Shown here one piece after another: positions 23,365 through 34,500 of a stretch of DNA of 64,000 nt. The translations under genes and the position numbers were made by a program. The notes below the pieces were generated by a model, which was not told the origin of the DNA, did not search any database, and worked only from the letters and a program-made list of their open reading frames with translations. Positions within the stretch are counted from its first letter, which is position 1, and each line of letters starts with the position of its first letter. Origin of the DNA: Cucumis sativus (taxonomy: Eukaryota; Streptophyta; Magnoliopsida; Cucurbitales; Cucurbitaceae); assembly GCF_000004075.3 (NCBI RefSeq), contig NC_026658.2, positions 6,324,001-6,388,000 of the forward strand, in the 5' to 3' direction.

Positions 23365-24442
23365 ATGGAGCTTCAAATTCAAGATCATCAAGAACAGAAG
23401 CAGCACCTTTGTAAGCTCTGCAACAAGAGCTTCTCAAATGGCAAAGTCTTAGGCGGCCACATGAGGTCTCATCGCACCAGCCAAAATCCACCCAAAAAGC
23501 GCAAAAAGAACTCAATCTCCGGTTCCTATAGCCTGAGAGAAAACCCCAAAAAGTCTTGGAAATTTTCAGCTCCAAATGGGGAAAGTGGCGAAAACCCTCC
23601 GCAAGAAAATCACTGCAAAATCTGCGGCAAAGGGTTCGAATCCTCTAAGGCTCTGTTTGGGCATATGAGGCATCATTCTGGAAGAAGAAAGGAACCGAGT
23701 CGCCGATGTAAAGAATGTAATAAGGAGTTCGAAAATCTTAAATCTCTCACTTCACATATGAAGTCTCATTGTCAATCGTCAGTTATTGGCACCGACCAAT
23801 CGGAGGGCGAAACTCTGGGGCTTTTGCGGCGGAAGAGATCCAGAAGGACGAGGTTTAAGTTAAGTGGTTCAAATTACCCTTATTGTTCTTCTTCTTCTGA
23901 TTTGATTGAATATTCATCTTCTTCTGTTGTTGATGGAATAGAACATGATGTTGAAGAGTTAGCTCTCTCTTTGTTGATGCTGTCCAAAGGGGTGGGTAAT
24001 TTTGGGGCTGAGTTTAGTTCTGAATCTAATGGGGGTCATTTTCGTTGTTTTGAATCTAAATCACCATTGTATAGAACAGGTCATTTTGAAGAAGAAAAAG
24101 ATAGAGTTACAATGGAGTTCCAAGAAGTTGGGAGGTATTATGCTGGGGTTGAATTGGGGATGCCAAAGCTTAAAGATGCTGATGAATGTGAAATGGGATT
24201 TTGTGAAATTGGGATGAAAAATGAACTGAAATCTTTAAAGAAAGGTGAGATTGAAGATTTTTGTATGGAAGCATGTGAAGAAGTAGTTGGAGAAATGGAG
24301 GAGGGAAAACATCAATGTGATGTGTGCTTAAAGGTGTTTGGATCAGGGCAGGCATTGGGGGGCCACAAGCGAGCTCATCTTTTGAAACCCAATTTAATGG
24401 AGCTTGAAGAAGATGATGAAAATCAAAATCAAGATGAAGAAG

Positions 24443-24491
<49 letters not shown>

Positions 24492-24567
24492 GTTCAAGAT
24501 ATGGTGGAAAGGTGATGATGAAAATGAACAACAGCAGCAGATGGTGGCTTTGGTTTCTTCAAACTGA
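23365..24567 (+). CDS. C2H2 zinc-finger transcription factor, ZAT1/4/9-like
   Basis: Intronless 400-codon frame; the ATG at 23365 starts just before the first finger. Four C2H2 fingers are visible: residues 16-36 (CKLCNKSFSNGKVLGGHMRSH pattern, plant QALGGH replaced by KVLGGH), 84-104 (KALFGH), 115-135 (KSLTSH) and 318-338 (intact QALGGHKRAH). A basic KKRKK segment at 44-48 may be a nuclear signal. Residues 196-209 (VEELALSLLMLSKG) hold the family's Leu-rich box, which fits an LxLxL repression motif. The C-terminus carries a run of 15 Asp (about residues 359-373). Family members ZAT1, ZAT4 and ZAT9 have the same single N-terminal finger plus spaced fingers; they are nuclear DNA-binding regulators. 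Target genes cannot be inferred. Only the last finger keeps the full plant QALGGH. Confidence 0.9.
24445..24489 (+). repeat. (GAT)15 microsatellite in coding sequence
   Basis: Fifteen uninterrupted GAT codons encode poly-Asp in the ZAT-like protein. Because the unit is three bases, length change keeps frame. Such pure codon runs are usually polymorphic. Confidence 0.97.
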
Positions 24568-25757
24568 CTCCATTTCTCTTCATCACGTAAATATCAATTG
24601 AATATTTTGATTTTGCTCCCTCTGTTTTCATGCTTTAGTTCCATTTCAACCATTTTGTTGATGATTTGCCAATTTTTTTTTTGTTTTCTTTCGGTTTTTG
24701 TTTTTTTGGTTTGGATATGGTACATATAGTTTCAACAGTGATAGAGATGAGTGGATTGATGCAATTCTTTCTGTATATTTGGGATTGTAATATGACTGTT
24801 TTCTTGCCATTTTGATCTATATCATTTCTGAGAAATTTTCATCCTTGCCATTTTTTTGTAAAGTCCATCCATAAATACATTGATATGTTATAATTAGAAC
24901 TATCCTAACATCATAAATTACTGTTTTCTTTCCTGAAAATTTTATGAGAAAAATATATGATTTTTTTAAAAACATAACCTTGACTAAAAAAAATATTTCC
25001 ACCGTATAGAACAATTTTGAAACAAAAAAAGTCAACTATCCACGACTTGGTTACGGTCCAAATGATCTTGTACAAATCTAAATGATATATTACATATAGT
25101 GATCTATCTCTATGGGTGTGTGTACCAATATTAACCAACTAAAATAGAGTGTAACTAAGTAACGAGACTATATATTACATATAGTGATCCATCTCTATCA
25201 ATATTAGATTTGGTCAAGTTTATAAATAATAGATAGTTACGTCCGAAGATCTCGGAAGATATGAGGAAATGGTGTGTAATTTTCAAGTAATATGGTTTTT
25301 CGTGTAGATTTGGGCTTTTAAGGGCATTGGGTATTACATAATGCTCTCGAAGTATGTGCAACTTTGATAACTTTGATGCTACGTTTTCATCTTCCAACGA
25401 AATCTATATTTTACTTTGATAATACTAAACTTTCTTAATTTTGCAATAATATTTTTTGGGTGGTAAACATTTTTTCTGTAATTTTTATAAATTAAGTTTA
25501 TTTTCTTTTCTTTTTTACTTTGAATCTTATTTTGTTTCAAAATTTTGCTTGGTTTCTTAAGCAATTGGCATAAGATAGTAAAGAAATAAAGATGGAGGTG
25601 AAAGAGTTGTTTATTAATATGGTAACCTTAATGGTGCTCTTCTTGTTACTACATGGACCAAAAATATCTATTTGTACCCACCTCTTATTCGATTTCTTTT
25701 ATTTTTTCTTTTCTTTTGTTTTAATCTATGACCTAACACTACTCTTTTTCTTTGTGT
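24568..25757. other. intergenic, no gene seen
   Basis: AT-rich. A 29-bp near-duplicate ATATATTACATATAGTGATC(T/C)ATCTCTAT-type string occurs at about 25085 and 25168. Nothing else is recognised. Confidence 0.4.
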
Positions 25758-27690
25758 AAACCCCGAACCCTAAGAAACTTGGGTTTTTCAAAAGATTTTA
25801 AAAGGCTAGTTTTGAGTGAAGTTAAGTTGGAATGGTAAGTATCTCATGGTAGGTAGAAAGAAAGAAAAAAAGCTAAGAAGGAATGGTTAAAAAGTAAAGA
25901 AGGATAAGTTGTAATGAGGGAAAAATTGGCTAAAAGTCCCACAAGGTAGGTGTTTTGGGCTTGGCGGGAGGCAACAAAAGAAGAAGTAAATAACCTCCAA
26001 AGAGGCTCTCTAGGCATTTAGACAATGGTCGGCGCCAAGCTCGAATTGGTGGGTGTGACTGAGAAGGTTGAGATAACCTCCAAGTATGCTTGGCGAGATG
26101 ACATTGGCAAGTGAGAGGGGTTGTCTTTAGAGCTTAGTTGGGCATATAAGCTTGGCGAGGAAGCTTCCTTAGAGGTTAGCGAGACGTGGAAAATGGACGT
26201 GGAGTCATGAGCATGTGAGATGAGGCTTGTGACTAAGGCAAAGAAAGTTAGCAAGGCATTCCAAACACTCAAGGCATTTTGGTTAGGCGTTTTGAGTGAG
26301 GTTGAGCGAGATGGTAAGTCGGTTAAGAGAATTTCACGTGTCATTTGCATGTCTAGGTTAAATTTTGGCAGGCAGAAGGTGTCAAGAATTTTTCATGTAA
26401 GGCTTAGTATAAATAGGTCACTTCAGGATGCAATTTATCTCAATTTACTTGTGCGTTTTGGCTAAAATCACTCTCAAAATTTCAAAAAAATTGAGTCTAT
26501 TTTCTAATATGGGGTTGCAAGTTAAATTTGAGAGGAGAAAAGCTAAGTTTGAGTTGAAAGGAAAGCGAAATGTCATTTTTGGAAGATATTTGAGCAGTCT
26601 TTACTCTAAGGAGGCTACAAAACGCAATTTGTGGAGTTTTTGGCTAAAATTTTTAGGTAAGAAAGTTAAGATACTTTTTAGAAACTTTGTGAAAGGAAAT
26701 ATTTTCATTTGAGTTCTGGATTTTAAGATATTAACCTCTATAGTAGAGTTAAGGTTTTTGCCGAAATTTGAGTTCTAGGGAGTGTTGGTGGCTGGCCGAG
26801 TGACAAGGTTTGCAAACGAAGCCAGTGTAGATTTTTAGTTTGAAAGAGGTTAGCTTAGTGTGGATGGGCTTGTGTTGGACGTGCAGCTTGTGCAAGTTAA
26901 GCAACGCTCAAGGAGCGTGTGACTAAGGAGGCATGTGGCAAGCCATGCGCGTGAAGGGGGCTACGTGGGATGCAAGGCACTCGACTATGTGAGGCACGTG
27001 TGGCATGCCCTTGCAAGGTTAGCACGCCGCAAGGCCTATCCAGGCCTTGCGCGTGGATGCCAGCCTTTCCTGTCCATCCTTGTGCCAACCCATGTCAATG
27101 ATTGATTTTGGGATGTTTTTGTGATTTTTGGGAAATTCAAGTGAAGTTTTTATATTTTTATGATTAAAGGGAATTAAATGGAATTATTTTCCATTATTTT
27201 AGGTCAAGAGGAGATTGGACAAGTTTACAAGCGAGGGTCTAAGCCACCATCTGCGAGTGACAAAATGATTTCTAAATAAAGTTTTTGAATAAGTTTTACC
27301 GAGTAGTATTTAAGAATGTTTTGGAATGATTACTGAATTGTACTGATTATTATATCTCGATTTACAAGCATGTTTATGAAAAGTATTTAAGTATGATTAT
27401 TTAAAAAATGTTTCTAAAGCATGAGATTAGAAATGTTTGACAAATCATGTATTCATTGATAATTTACTAATGAGATTTGCAAGCTATCGTTTATGAGTAT
27501 GCTTTGAGTTTATGGAATTGCTACTATTTTAGAAAGATGCTTGAAAGGCATAAATTTAACGAGGAAGATTTTAAACAAGAAAACCTTGTTTGTTCTATAT
27601 ATATTGAGTTCTCGATGGTCAATGTGCATAGAGTTTTAGGGGTATAGGGCTATGCCAACCACTTAGTCGCTACCACCGAGTTTAGGTAAG
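25758..27690 (+). repeat. gypsy-type LTR-like repeat, plus copy
   Basis: Begins near TGTAAACCCCGAACCC and runs through a GC-richer block (26.85-27.08 kb; TGCAAGGTTAGCACG words) to CGAGTTTAGGTAAG near 27.69 kb, where a gypsy gag remnant starts abruptly. It is the reverse-oriented relative of 15.96-17.66 kb. Open frames inside are short and without motifs. A perfect hairpin with 10-bp arms (CGCAAGGCCT / AGGCCTTGCG, 4-nt loop) is at 27028-27051. Confidence 0.5.
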
Positions 27691-28457
27691 ATAGTATGAA
27701 CAGAGTTGATCTCCTCTTAATCATGCATTCTCGCATATTTCGACGAAGTGGGCAATGTGCTATTTCAGATTTCCCTTTCCATCAAACTGCTGGAATTTTG
27801 GAGGCTGGTACCCAAGCGGCATCCTCAAGTTATCAATTCTTTTGGTGTATGACTTAGAGTACATGAAAGAATTTTGAGACGGGCCTCCATACTGAGCTCT
27901 ATTGGAGCTTGTGATCATATCTTGTAATTGTTGAACTGAGAGAGAAGCCACAAAAGTTTATTGTTGTTGTGGTTGATTTTCTTGCACCACGTTCTTCCCT
28001 TTGTCACCATCTTTAACAACGAGAGTTTGACTCGATTCAACAATTTCACAAGTCTGCATTTGCTCTTTTAAAGCTGCAATTTCGTGGTCTCGTTCATCAA
28101 CAACCTTCATCAAAAGATTAATTTTTCTCTCCATCTCCGCCATGGCACCTTCGACCGTTACATTAGCCATCATGACAAACATCACATCAGGATGTGCTTC
28201 TTTCTGGCAGAATCATAATCATTATATAGAGGATTTTCCTTGATGACAATTCCAGCTTTAGACGATTTCATCAATTGCTTAAGGATGCCCTGCGCGATGG
28301 AGGAACCTCGATCTTTCTCTTGGACGATCCTCTTAGATCCGTGTAGGTGTCGCTTGCGATTTGGATGCCACTTTCTTTGATGCCATTTTTTTGCTTGCAG
28401 ATTTAGATGACGAGAGAGAGATGAGAGGTATAGATGTGGTCCCACTGGGCGTGCCAA
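27691..28457 (-). pseudogene. gypsy gag pseudogene, copy 1
   Basis: Three frames in order give LMKSSKAGIVIKENPLYN, then MAEMERKINLLMKVVDERDH and MITSSNRAQYGGPSQNSFMY with LGYQPPKFQQFDGKGNLK. After GNLK a stop is followed by HIAHFVEICENA, then the sequence ends at the LTR-like repeat at 27.69 kb. The same order is found at 42.29-43.85 kb, so both belong to one Ty3/gypsy family. The initiator region lies just after a primer-binding-site-like TTGGCACGCCCAGTGGGACC at 28439-28458. Confidence 0.75.
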
Positions 28458-28920
28458 TTTGTTCGCACGAGATTTTTGAAAAAATTTGATTCGTGAAATT
28501 TGATTCGTGGAGTTGAACTTGAGTTGGTGTTGTATTTTTGTTGATTTGATGTAGTTCGATCCCTCTGTTCTCTCTCAATTGAATGTTTACGCTTGATTTG
28601 TGGAGAAAGCGGAGCACAAAAAATTTCAACCCCTTACAAAGGAGAATTCCTCTATTTATAGAGTTCTCTGGTGAACTTTATGGGCTTGAGTCTGGTTGGT
28701 CCATGGACCAGACCCATGGGCTCAACCACATGTATTTGGGTTATATTTAGCCTTTAGGCTCAATTAGCTCAATTGAACTTAAACTCAAGTAAATAATATT
28801 TAATTGAACCAAAATAATTAACTTGATCTAACTGTTAGCATGAAAACATGTGACATTATCAAAATTGGCCAATTTATGTTTTCAATTTTAATTTGGGACA
28901 CATGTCAATTTTAATTAATT
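28439..28920 (-). repeat. probable 5' LTR and primer-binding site of gypsy copy 1
   Basis: Minus strand: a TATA box TCTATAAATAGAG at 28651-28663, transcript-like sequence, CGAACA LTR end near 28462 and then TTGGCACGCCCAGTGGGACC, a primer-binding-site-like string. The outer border is uncertain (a TGACATGTGTCCC start near 28906 is one candidate). Confidence 0.5.
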
Positions 28921-30150
28921 TCAAATTCAATTATATATATTTTCATCATTAATTTAGTAAATGACGTGACCATTTGTGATTGGTCTCAAAATTTCTTATT
29001 CAATACTTGCTATTTTACTTTTTTAATATATTATTATTATTACTATATATTATTATTATTTAAAAGAAACATTGGTATTAGTGTAACCTCCATCTCATCA
29101 TCTTCACCATTCTTCATTCCCTTTCTCTTGCAAAATAAACTCTAGTTGTCGTTGCAGTCTCATCACTACTGTCGTTCGACGTTCGCGCGCCACCCACTCA
29201 GACAGAGCCAATCCTCATTGTCTGTCACTTTATGTTGTCTATTGAAGTCGAAGCTCGTCATCTCTAGTCGTTACGTTCTTGACTCGAGCTGAACGACATA
29301 ACATCTTGTTGTTCCATGTCGGCATCGTCCACTTCGTCATAAGCTTCTTGTCGATCATCAAGTCATCCCTAGCTCAATTCGGTCGTAGCTTCTCTGTTTC
29401 ATTCTCTGACCGAGCCCATCCATTTTATATGCCTAGATTTGAGTCGCTTTGTCTCTGCCCAAGCCAAATGTACTACGCGCGCTGAGTTCTCCTTTTCCAG
29501 TCGAGCCACACTCAGTTCTTCTTTACACGCCATCTTTTGGTTCGGTTTGTGCACTTTCGCTGCCTTTGCCTTGCCATGAGCCATTCAGGTTTATGGTAAA
29601 GGTGCAGAAGATAGGGTGTTGGGGGAAAATTAGAATTTTGATAGGTGTTAATTATGTGTTGGGGTTTGATTTAATTATAGGGTATTCGTGGTTTTTTGAA
29701 CAATTGTATTTAGGATTAAGTTTTTCGTTTAGGTAAGGTCATTTAACACATTATTCCATCAATTTTTCTCATATTTTTCTGTTTTTCTATTTTATCAATT
29801 TAAAAACAAACTTTCTATTTATCCAAAGTAAATCTCCTATTTTGCAATTCTTCTTATTAGCCCTTTAATTTTTTGGTTTTATTATTATTATATTCTTTTG
29901 GTAATTGAGCTTTGATTTCCTAACTATTATGGATAAATTATGGGTCATGAGTGTAGTATTTACACTTTTAATTTAGGGTGAGTTTACCCATGAATTAATT
30001 TTACTTGTTTTAGATGATTTAGGGAGGCACATGATTTATGGTTTAGGGTTGTTCGATACGTTTAGAATGTTTTTTGTTTTGTTTTTAATCTCATAAGTAT
30101 CTCATAAATTCCAAACTTTAAATGTCCAATATCAAATCAATTATACACTT
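28921..30150. other. intergenic, no supported gene
   Basis: Contains modest open frames around 29279-29736, pyrimidine-rich, with no domain I recognise. They could belong to an old retroelement leader or a dead gene. Confidence 0.35.
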
Positions 30151-30169
30151 TTTCAGGTGTCGATGCTCA

Positions 30170-30490
30170 CCCCTACTTTTAAGTTCTTCAGAGTGCTACA
30201 CATGTTTAGGAAGTCTTCTAGGTACCTATGTATTATCTCCCACACAATCTTGCACGTATCTCACATATATCTTGCACAGATCTCACACATTCTAAATTTT
30301 TACCATGCGTTTAAAATCAAATTTTTACTTCTTAAGTTCCTTGGAGTGCTTTTACGCATGTTTAGGAAGACTTTTAGGCACATATGTATTATCTTGCACA
30401 TATCTCGCAAATTCCAACATTTTTCTGTGTTCTGAAATAAAAAATTTACCTCTCTTAACTCATTTAGAGTGCTTTTACGCAGGTTTAGGA
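30170..30490 (+). repeat. imperfect tandem repeat, about 130-140-bp unit
   Basis: Three units share AGTTC(C/T)T-(C/G)AGAGTGCT, then ACGCATGTTTAGGAAG(T/A)CTT, TAGG(T/C)AC(A/C)TATGTATTATCT and GCACATATCTC: about 30178-30315, 30335-30435 and a partial one at 30460-30490. Within the first unit a CTTGCAC(G/A)(T/G)ATCTCAC motif is itself repeated. Confidence 0.7.
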
Positions 30491-31300
30491 ATTGTAAAAT
30501 AAATATGAGGTGGTAACACAATAAAAAGTTATAACTAAAAACTTGTTCAAACATTTTTAAACCATCTAAATAACCTTTAAATAGCCCAACATAAAATTAA
30601 CCAATAAAAGTATTCTCAAGAAGTAAAGTAAAAAAAAAAATCCAACTCTTCAATTTTGAAGGTAAGATCGATTTACAAATTAGAAAATTTAAAAACCTAA
30701 AAATAAAAAGCAACAAAAATAGAAAAAGAGTACTTCAACGGCAACAACAAACATCAATAAGCAACCTAGAAATTATCTCCTAAAACTAAAACCAAAATAA
30801 AGGATGAAGTAGTTGCATCCAAATCGTCGAAACTATCGTCACCGATGTCTAAGTTGCCAACTTTGTCCCCTAAACCCAACGCATGGAAGAAGAAAAAGTG
30901 AGAGAGAAGGAGAATAATAGTATAAAGTTAACTTTTAGTTTTTTTTTTCTAATTTAAGGGCAAAATAGACTTTTTTCTCCTACATATTTGTCCTAAAAAT
31001 CAACTTTTAAAAAATTTATCCCAAAACTTTTTATACCCTTAATAATAATTTTATTTTTGGTAAATTTTTATTTAAATTGATATAATTATTAATTTAAGAA
31101 TGAAAATGGATAGAAATTGGAGTTTAAATTTGATTGGAGCAATGATAATGATAAATGATGAATGATAGATGAGATGGATATTTTTGTGTGACATCAGATG
31201 GAGAAGAAAAGGAAAAAAATCAAAGAAGAAGGGTAATGGGAACCACTCATAGAAATGGATGCACAATGGTGAGAATGTAATTGGAAGCATGGGATAAAAA
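30491..31300. other. intergenic upstream of PHS1, no gene seen
   Basis: AT-rich spacer. The last about 220 bp before the PHS1 start (31300-31525) are expected to hold its promoter and 5' leader; a TTTATATGGA string near 31316 is the only TATA-like candidate I noted. Confidence 0.35.
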
Positions 31301-31525
31301 TCTCATACATTACATTTATATGGAATCGCTCACTTTCAGTTTCAACTCTCTGCTTCCCTTTTAATATCTCACTCCCATGATCTCCTTTATATCTTTAGGC
31401 AGACACCGCAAAGCAACGCTCTCAACAACAAACAACAAAACAAACTGAAACCCAACTCACTCCACGCCAACTCTCAAATATTCCTACATTCAATCTGCTC
31501 TTGCGATCCGCTGAGACTGAAATTC

Positions 31526-34500
31526 ATGGCCGCCACCTCCCAATTCACCCTTGCTTTGAATCCACCACACTCCTTTTCGCACTCCTATTCCTTTCCTTCT
31601 CTTATTGGTCTCAGTAGCAGGTATCGCCAATCCAAGTTTCTGCTCCTTTCCACCTCTTCCTGGCGATCGCCGAAGCGGACATTTCTCGTAAGGAATGTGT
31701 CCAGTGAGCCCAAGCTCAAGGATCCGGTTGCTGATGAAGGTACTTTGTTCTTCTCTTCTTTCATTGCTTCATTTCATTTCGCTTTTTTGTTCATGCTTAC
31801 TGTGGATTTTGCGCTCATTGCATGATCTGATCTTTGTTTTTTCTTCCTTTCTTAAATTATTGATCGCCGAGGTTTTTTCCCCTCAATTTTTTCGTTCTGT
31901 GTTTTCATTACTTATGATGGAAAATTGCTACGATTGTCATTCGCAGTGCAAAGGTGGACGTTGAATTATATATTTTTTTTCTCATTTCTCTAGGGCTCAG
32001 GATATAATGTACTTATTTACAGTTCTGATGCGATTGGAATGAAATTGTCGGAATTGAGATGCTCTTTTCATAGCGGATTCTCTCTATTTACTTTTCTTTT
32101 TCTAATGATTTTTTTAATGGGATCTTGCGGCATTGAGCATTCTGCAAAAGTTTCGAAATCATTTTATTTTAAAATCTGTCATATACTACAGGAAATATTA
32201 TAGGCTTTTGTTTTTGTACAGAATCTCCAACGGCTGCAACTGCTTTTGCGCCCGACGCCTCATCTATTGCCTCAAGTATTAAGTACCATGCAGAGTTTAC
32301 TCCTTTATTTTCTCCCGATCGGTTTGATCTTCCTAAGGCCTTCTTTGCTACTGCACAAAGTGTTCGAGATGCTCTTATCATTAATTGGAATGAGACATTT
32401 GAACTTTACGAAAGGTTGAATGTCAAGCAGGCATATTATTTATCCATGGAATTTCTGCAGGTTACTGATTTACCATTATGGACTATATTTCGCTTCTTCC
32501 TGGAGTTGGTGGTTCTCGGAGTTGTTTACTCCCCCTTTCTTTCTTGTAGGGTAGGGCACTGTTGAATGCAATTGGCAATTTGGAGCTCACTGGTCCATAT
32601 GCAGAGGCATTGAGCAAGCTTGGATATGAATTAGAAAATGTTGCTTCCCAGGTAAGGCTATTCGATAAGATTTTCTTTCAGTTAACGTGCTCTTTCGGTG
32701 GAAAGGAATATATGGATATTTTCAAGATGTTCGAAATGTTTGATAGAATGAAGGCGTTTTTTAGTTCCTGATTTTACATTACATTAGTCCACGCCTCACC
32801 CTTCTTCTATTAGAGAATTTCTTTTCCCATACTTTTCTTTCTCGTGGAATTCTATTTTTGGTTTATTTTTTTTGCTAAAGAAGGGCCATGATAAAGACTA
32901 AGTTAGTTATTTGATCTTGATAACAGGAACCAGATGCTGCTCTTGGAAATGGGGGCCTTGGGCGGCTCGCCTCCTGCTTTTTGGATTCCTTGGCAACTCT
33001 AAATTACCCAGCATGGGGTTATGGACTAAGGTACAAGTATGGCTTATTCAAACAGAAAATCACTAAAGATGGTCAGGAGGAGGTTGCTGAAAATTGGCTC
33101 GAGGTATTTTAGTTTCACTTTTGTGATTATTAGTACAATTAGATTTCCTGTGCTGGCTTTAATATATCTTACTTTCTTACTCTAATCTTCATTTCAGATT
33201 GGTAACCCTTGGGAAATTGTGAGAAATGATATTAAATATCATATAAAGTTCTATGGAAAAGTTGTTATTGGATCAGATGGGAAAAAGAACTGGACTGGTG
33301 GAGAGGATATAGAGGCTGTAGCACATGACGTTCCAATTCCAGGATATAAAACAAAAAATACAATCAACCTGCGACTTTGGTCCACTAAAGCTCCAACCGA
33401 AGATTTTGATTTAGCTGCTTTCAATGCCGGAGAGCACAGTAGAGCATCAGAGGCTCTTGCAAGTGCTGAAAAGGTTCAAATGCACCTTGGTTACAAAAAT
33501 TCTCTTATGGGTTGACATTCTCTGTTTTTGTGAAATTGGCAAATTATATTTTTCTTTTTTTTTTTCAAACTAAATCTTAACTTGAACTTTGTAGAACTCT
33601 ATTATTCAAGAGACGATCTTTATATTGAGCTAATAGATTCATGATCTTTAGTGGTCTTCTTTTCTTCATCTCTCTTGGAAACGACACTTTCCTTGAAAAA
33701 GGGGTTTTCCCTGTACTTATATTCTGGCCATCTCTTTTTATCCTGAACCTACAGCCTACAGCCTGCTCCAAACCTTCTACTGCTTTATAAAAAATTTGAA
33801 AAAACCTTTTGCTTATGAGAGCAAAATTTTCAGGAATCATAATAATGGTTTGCCTTATTTAATTCAGATTTGCCATGTGCTATACCCTGGTGATGATTCA
33901 ATTGAAGGAAAGATTCTTCGACTGAAGCAACAGTATACTTTATGTTCAGCATCTCTCCAGGATATAGTTGAACGCTTCGTGAGAAGATCTGGTGCAAACA
34001 TAAAATGGGAAGAATTTCCTGAGAAAGTTGCTGTGCAGATGAATGACACTCACCCAACTCTATGCATTCCAGAGCTCATGAGAATCTTATTGGATTTGAA
34101 GGGTTTAAGCTGGGAGGAAGCCTGGAATGTTACTCAAAGGTACATGCTTGTGAATATGTTAGTGATGGTTGATTTACATAAGGCCAATATATTTCAGAAA
34201 ATAGCTGATGATTATCTATCATTCCATAATAAAGGGGCGACCCTTGTGGTTTACTTATTATTTCATATTAAACAATTTTGCCTTATTATTCTTTTGTGGA
34301 ATCCTGTAGCTTCTAAGTGTCTGATCTCGATGTATTTAGTTGTTTATTTCATATGTTTCTCTCAGATAGAAAAGCTTGATAAATAAAAATGCAAAAAGTT
34401 GATAGAAACACAGAGTCTCACTGCCCAACTGTATTACTTCTTGGTAGTTGATTGCAACGATTATAGTGTATGTTGAGTTAATTCTTAAGACTATAACTTA

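Noticed and set aside
29279..29736. Overlapping frames of 68 and 95 codons
   Set aside because: No recognisable domain and no convincing splice partners; base pattern looks like retroelement leader.
33474..33867. Apparent gap in PHS1 between [10 protein letters not shown] and the next block
   Set aside because: It is an ordinary GT-AG intron; the joined frame reads SAEK then [10 protein letters not shown] as expected.
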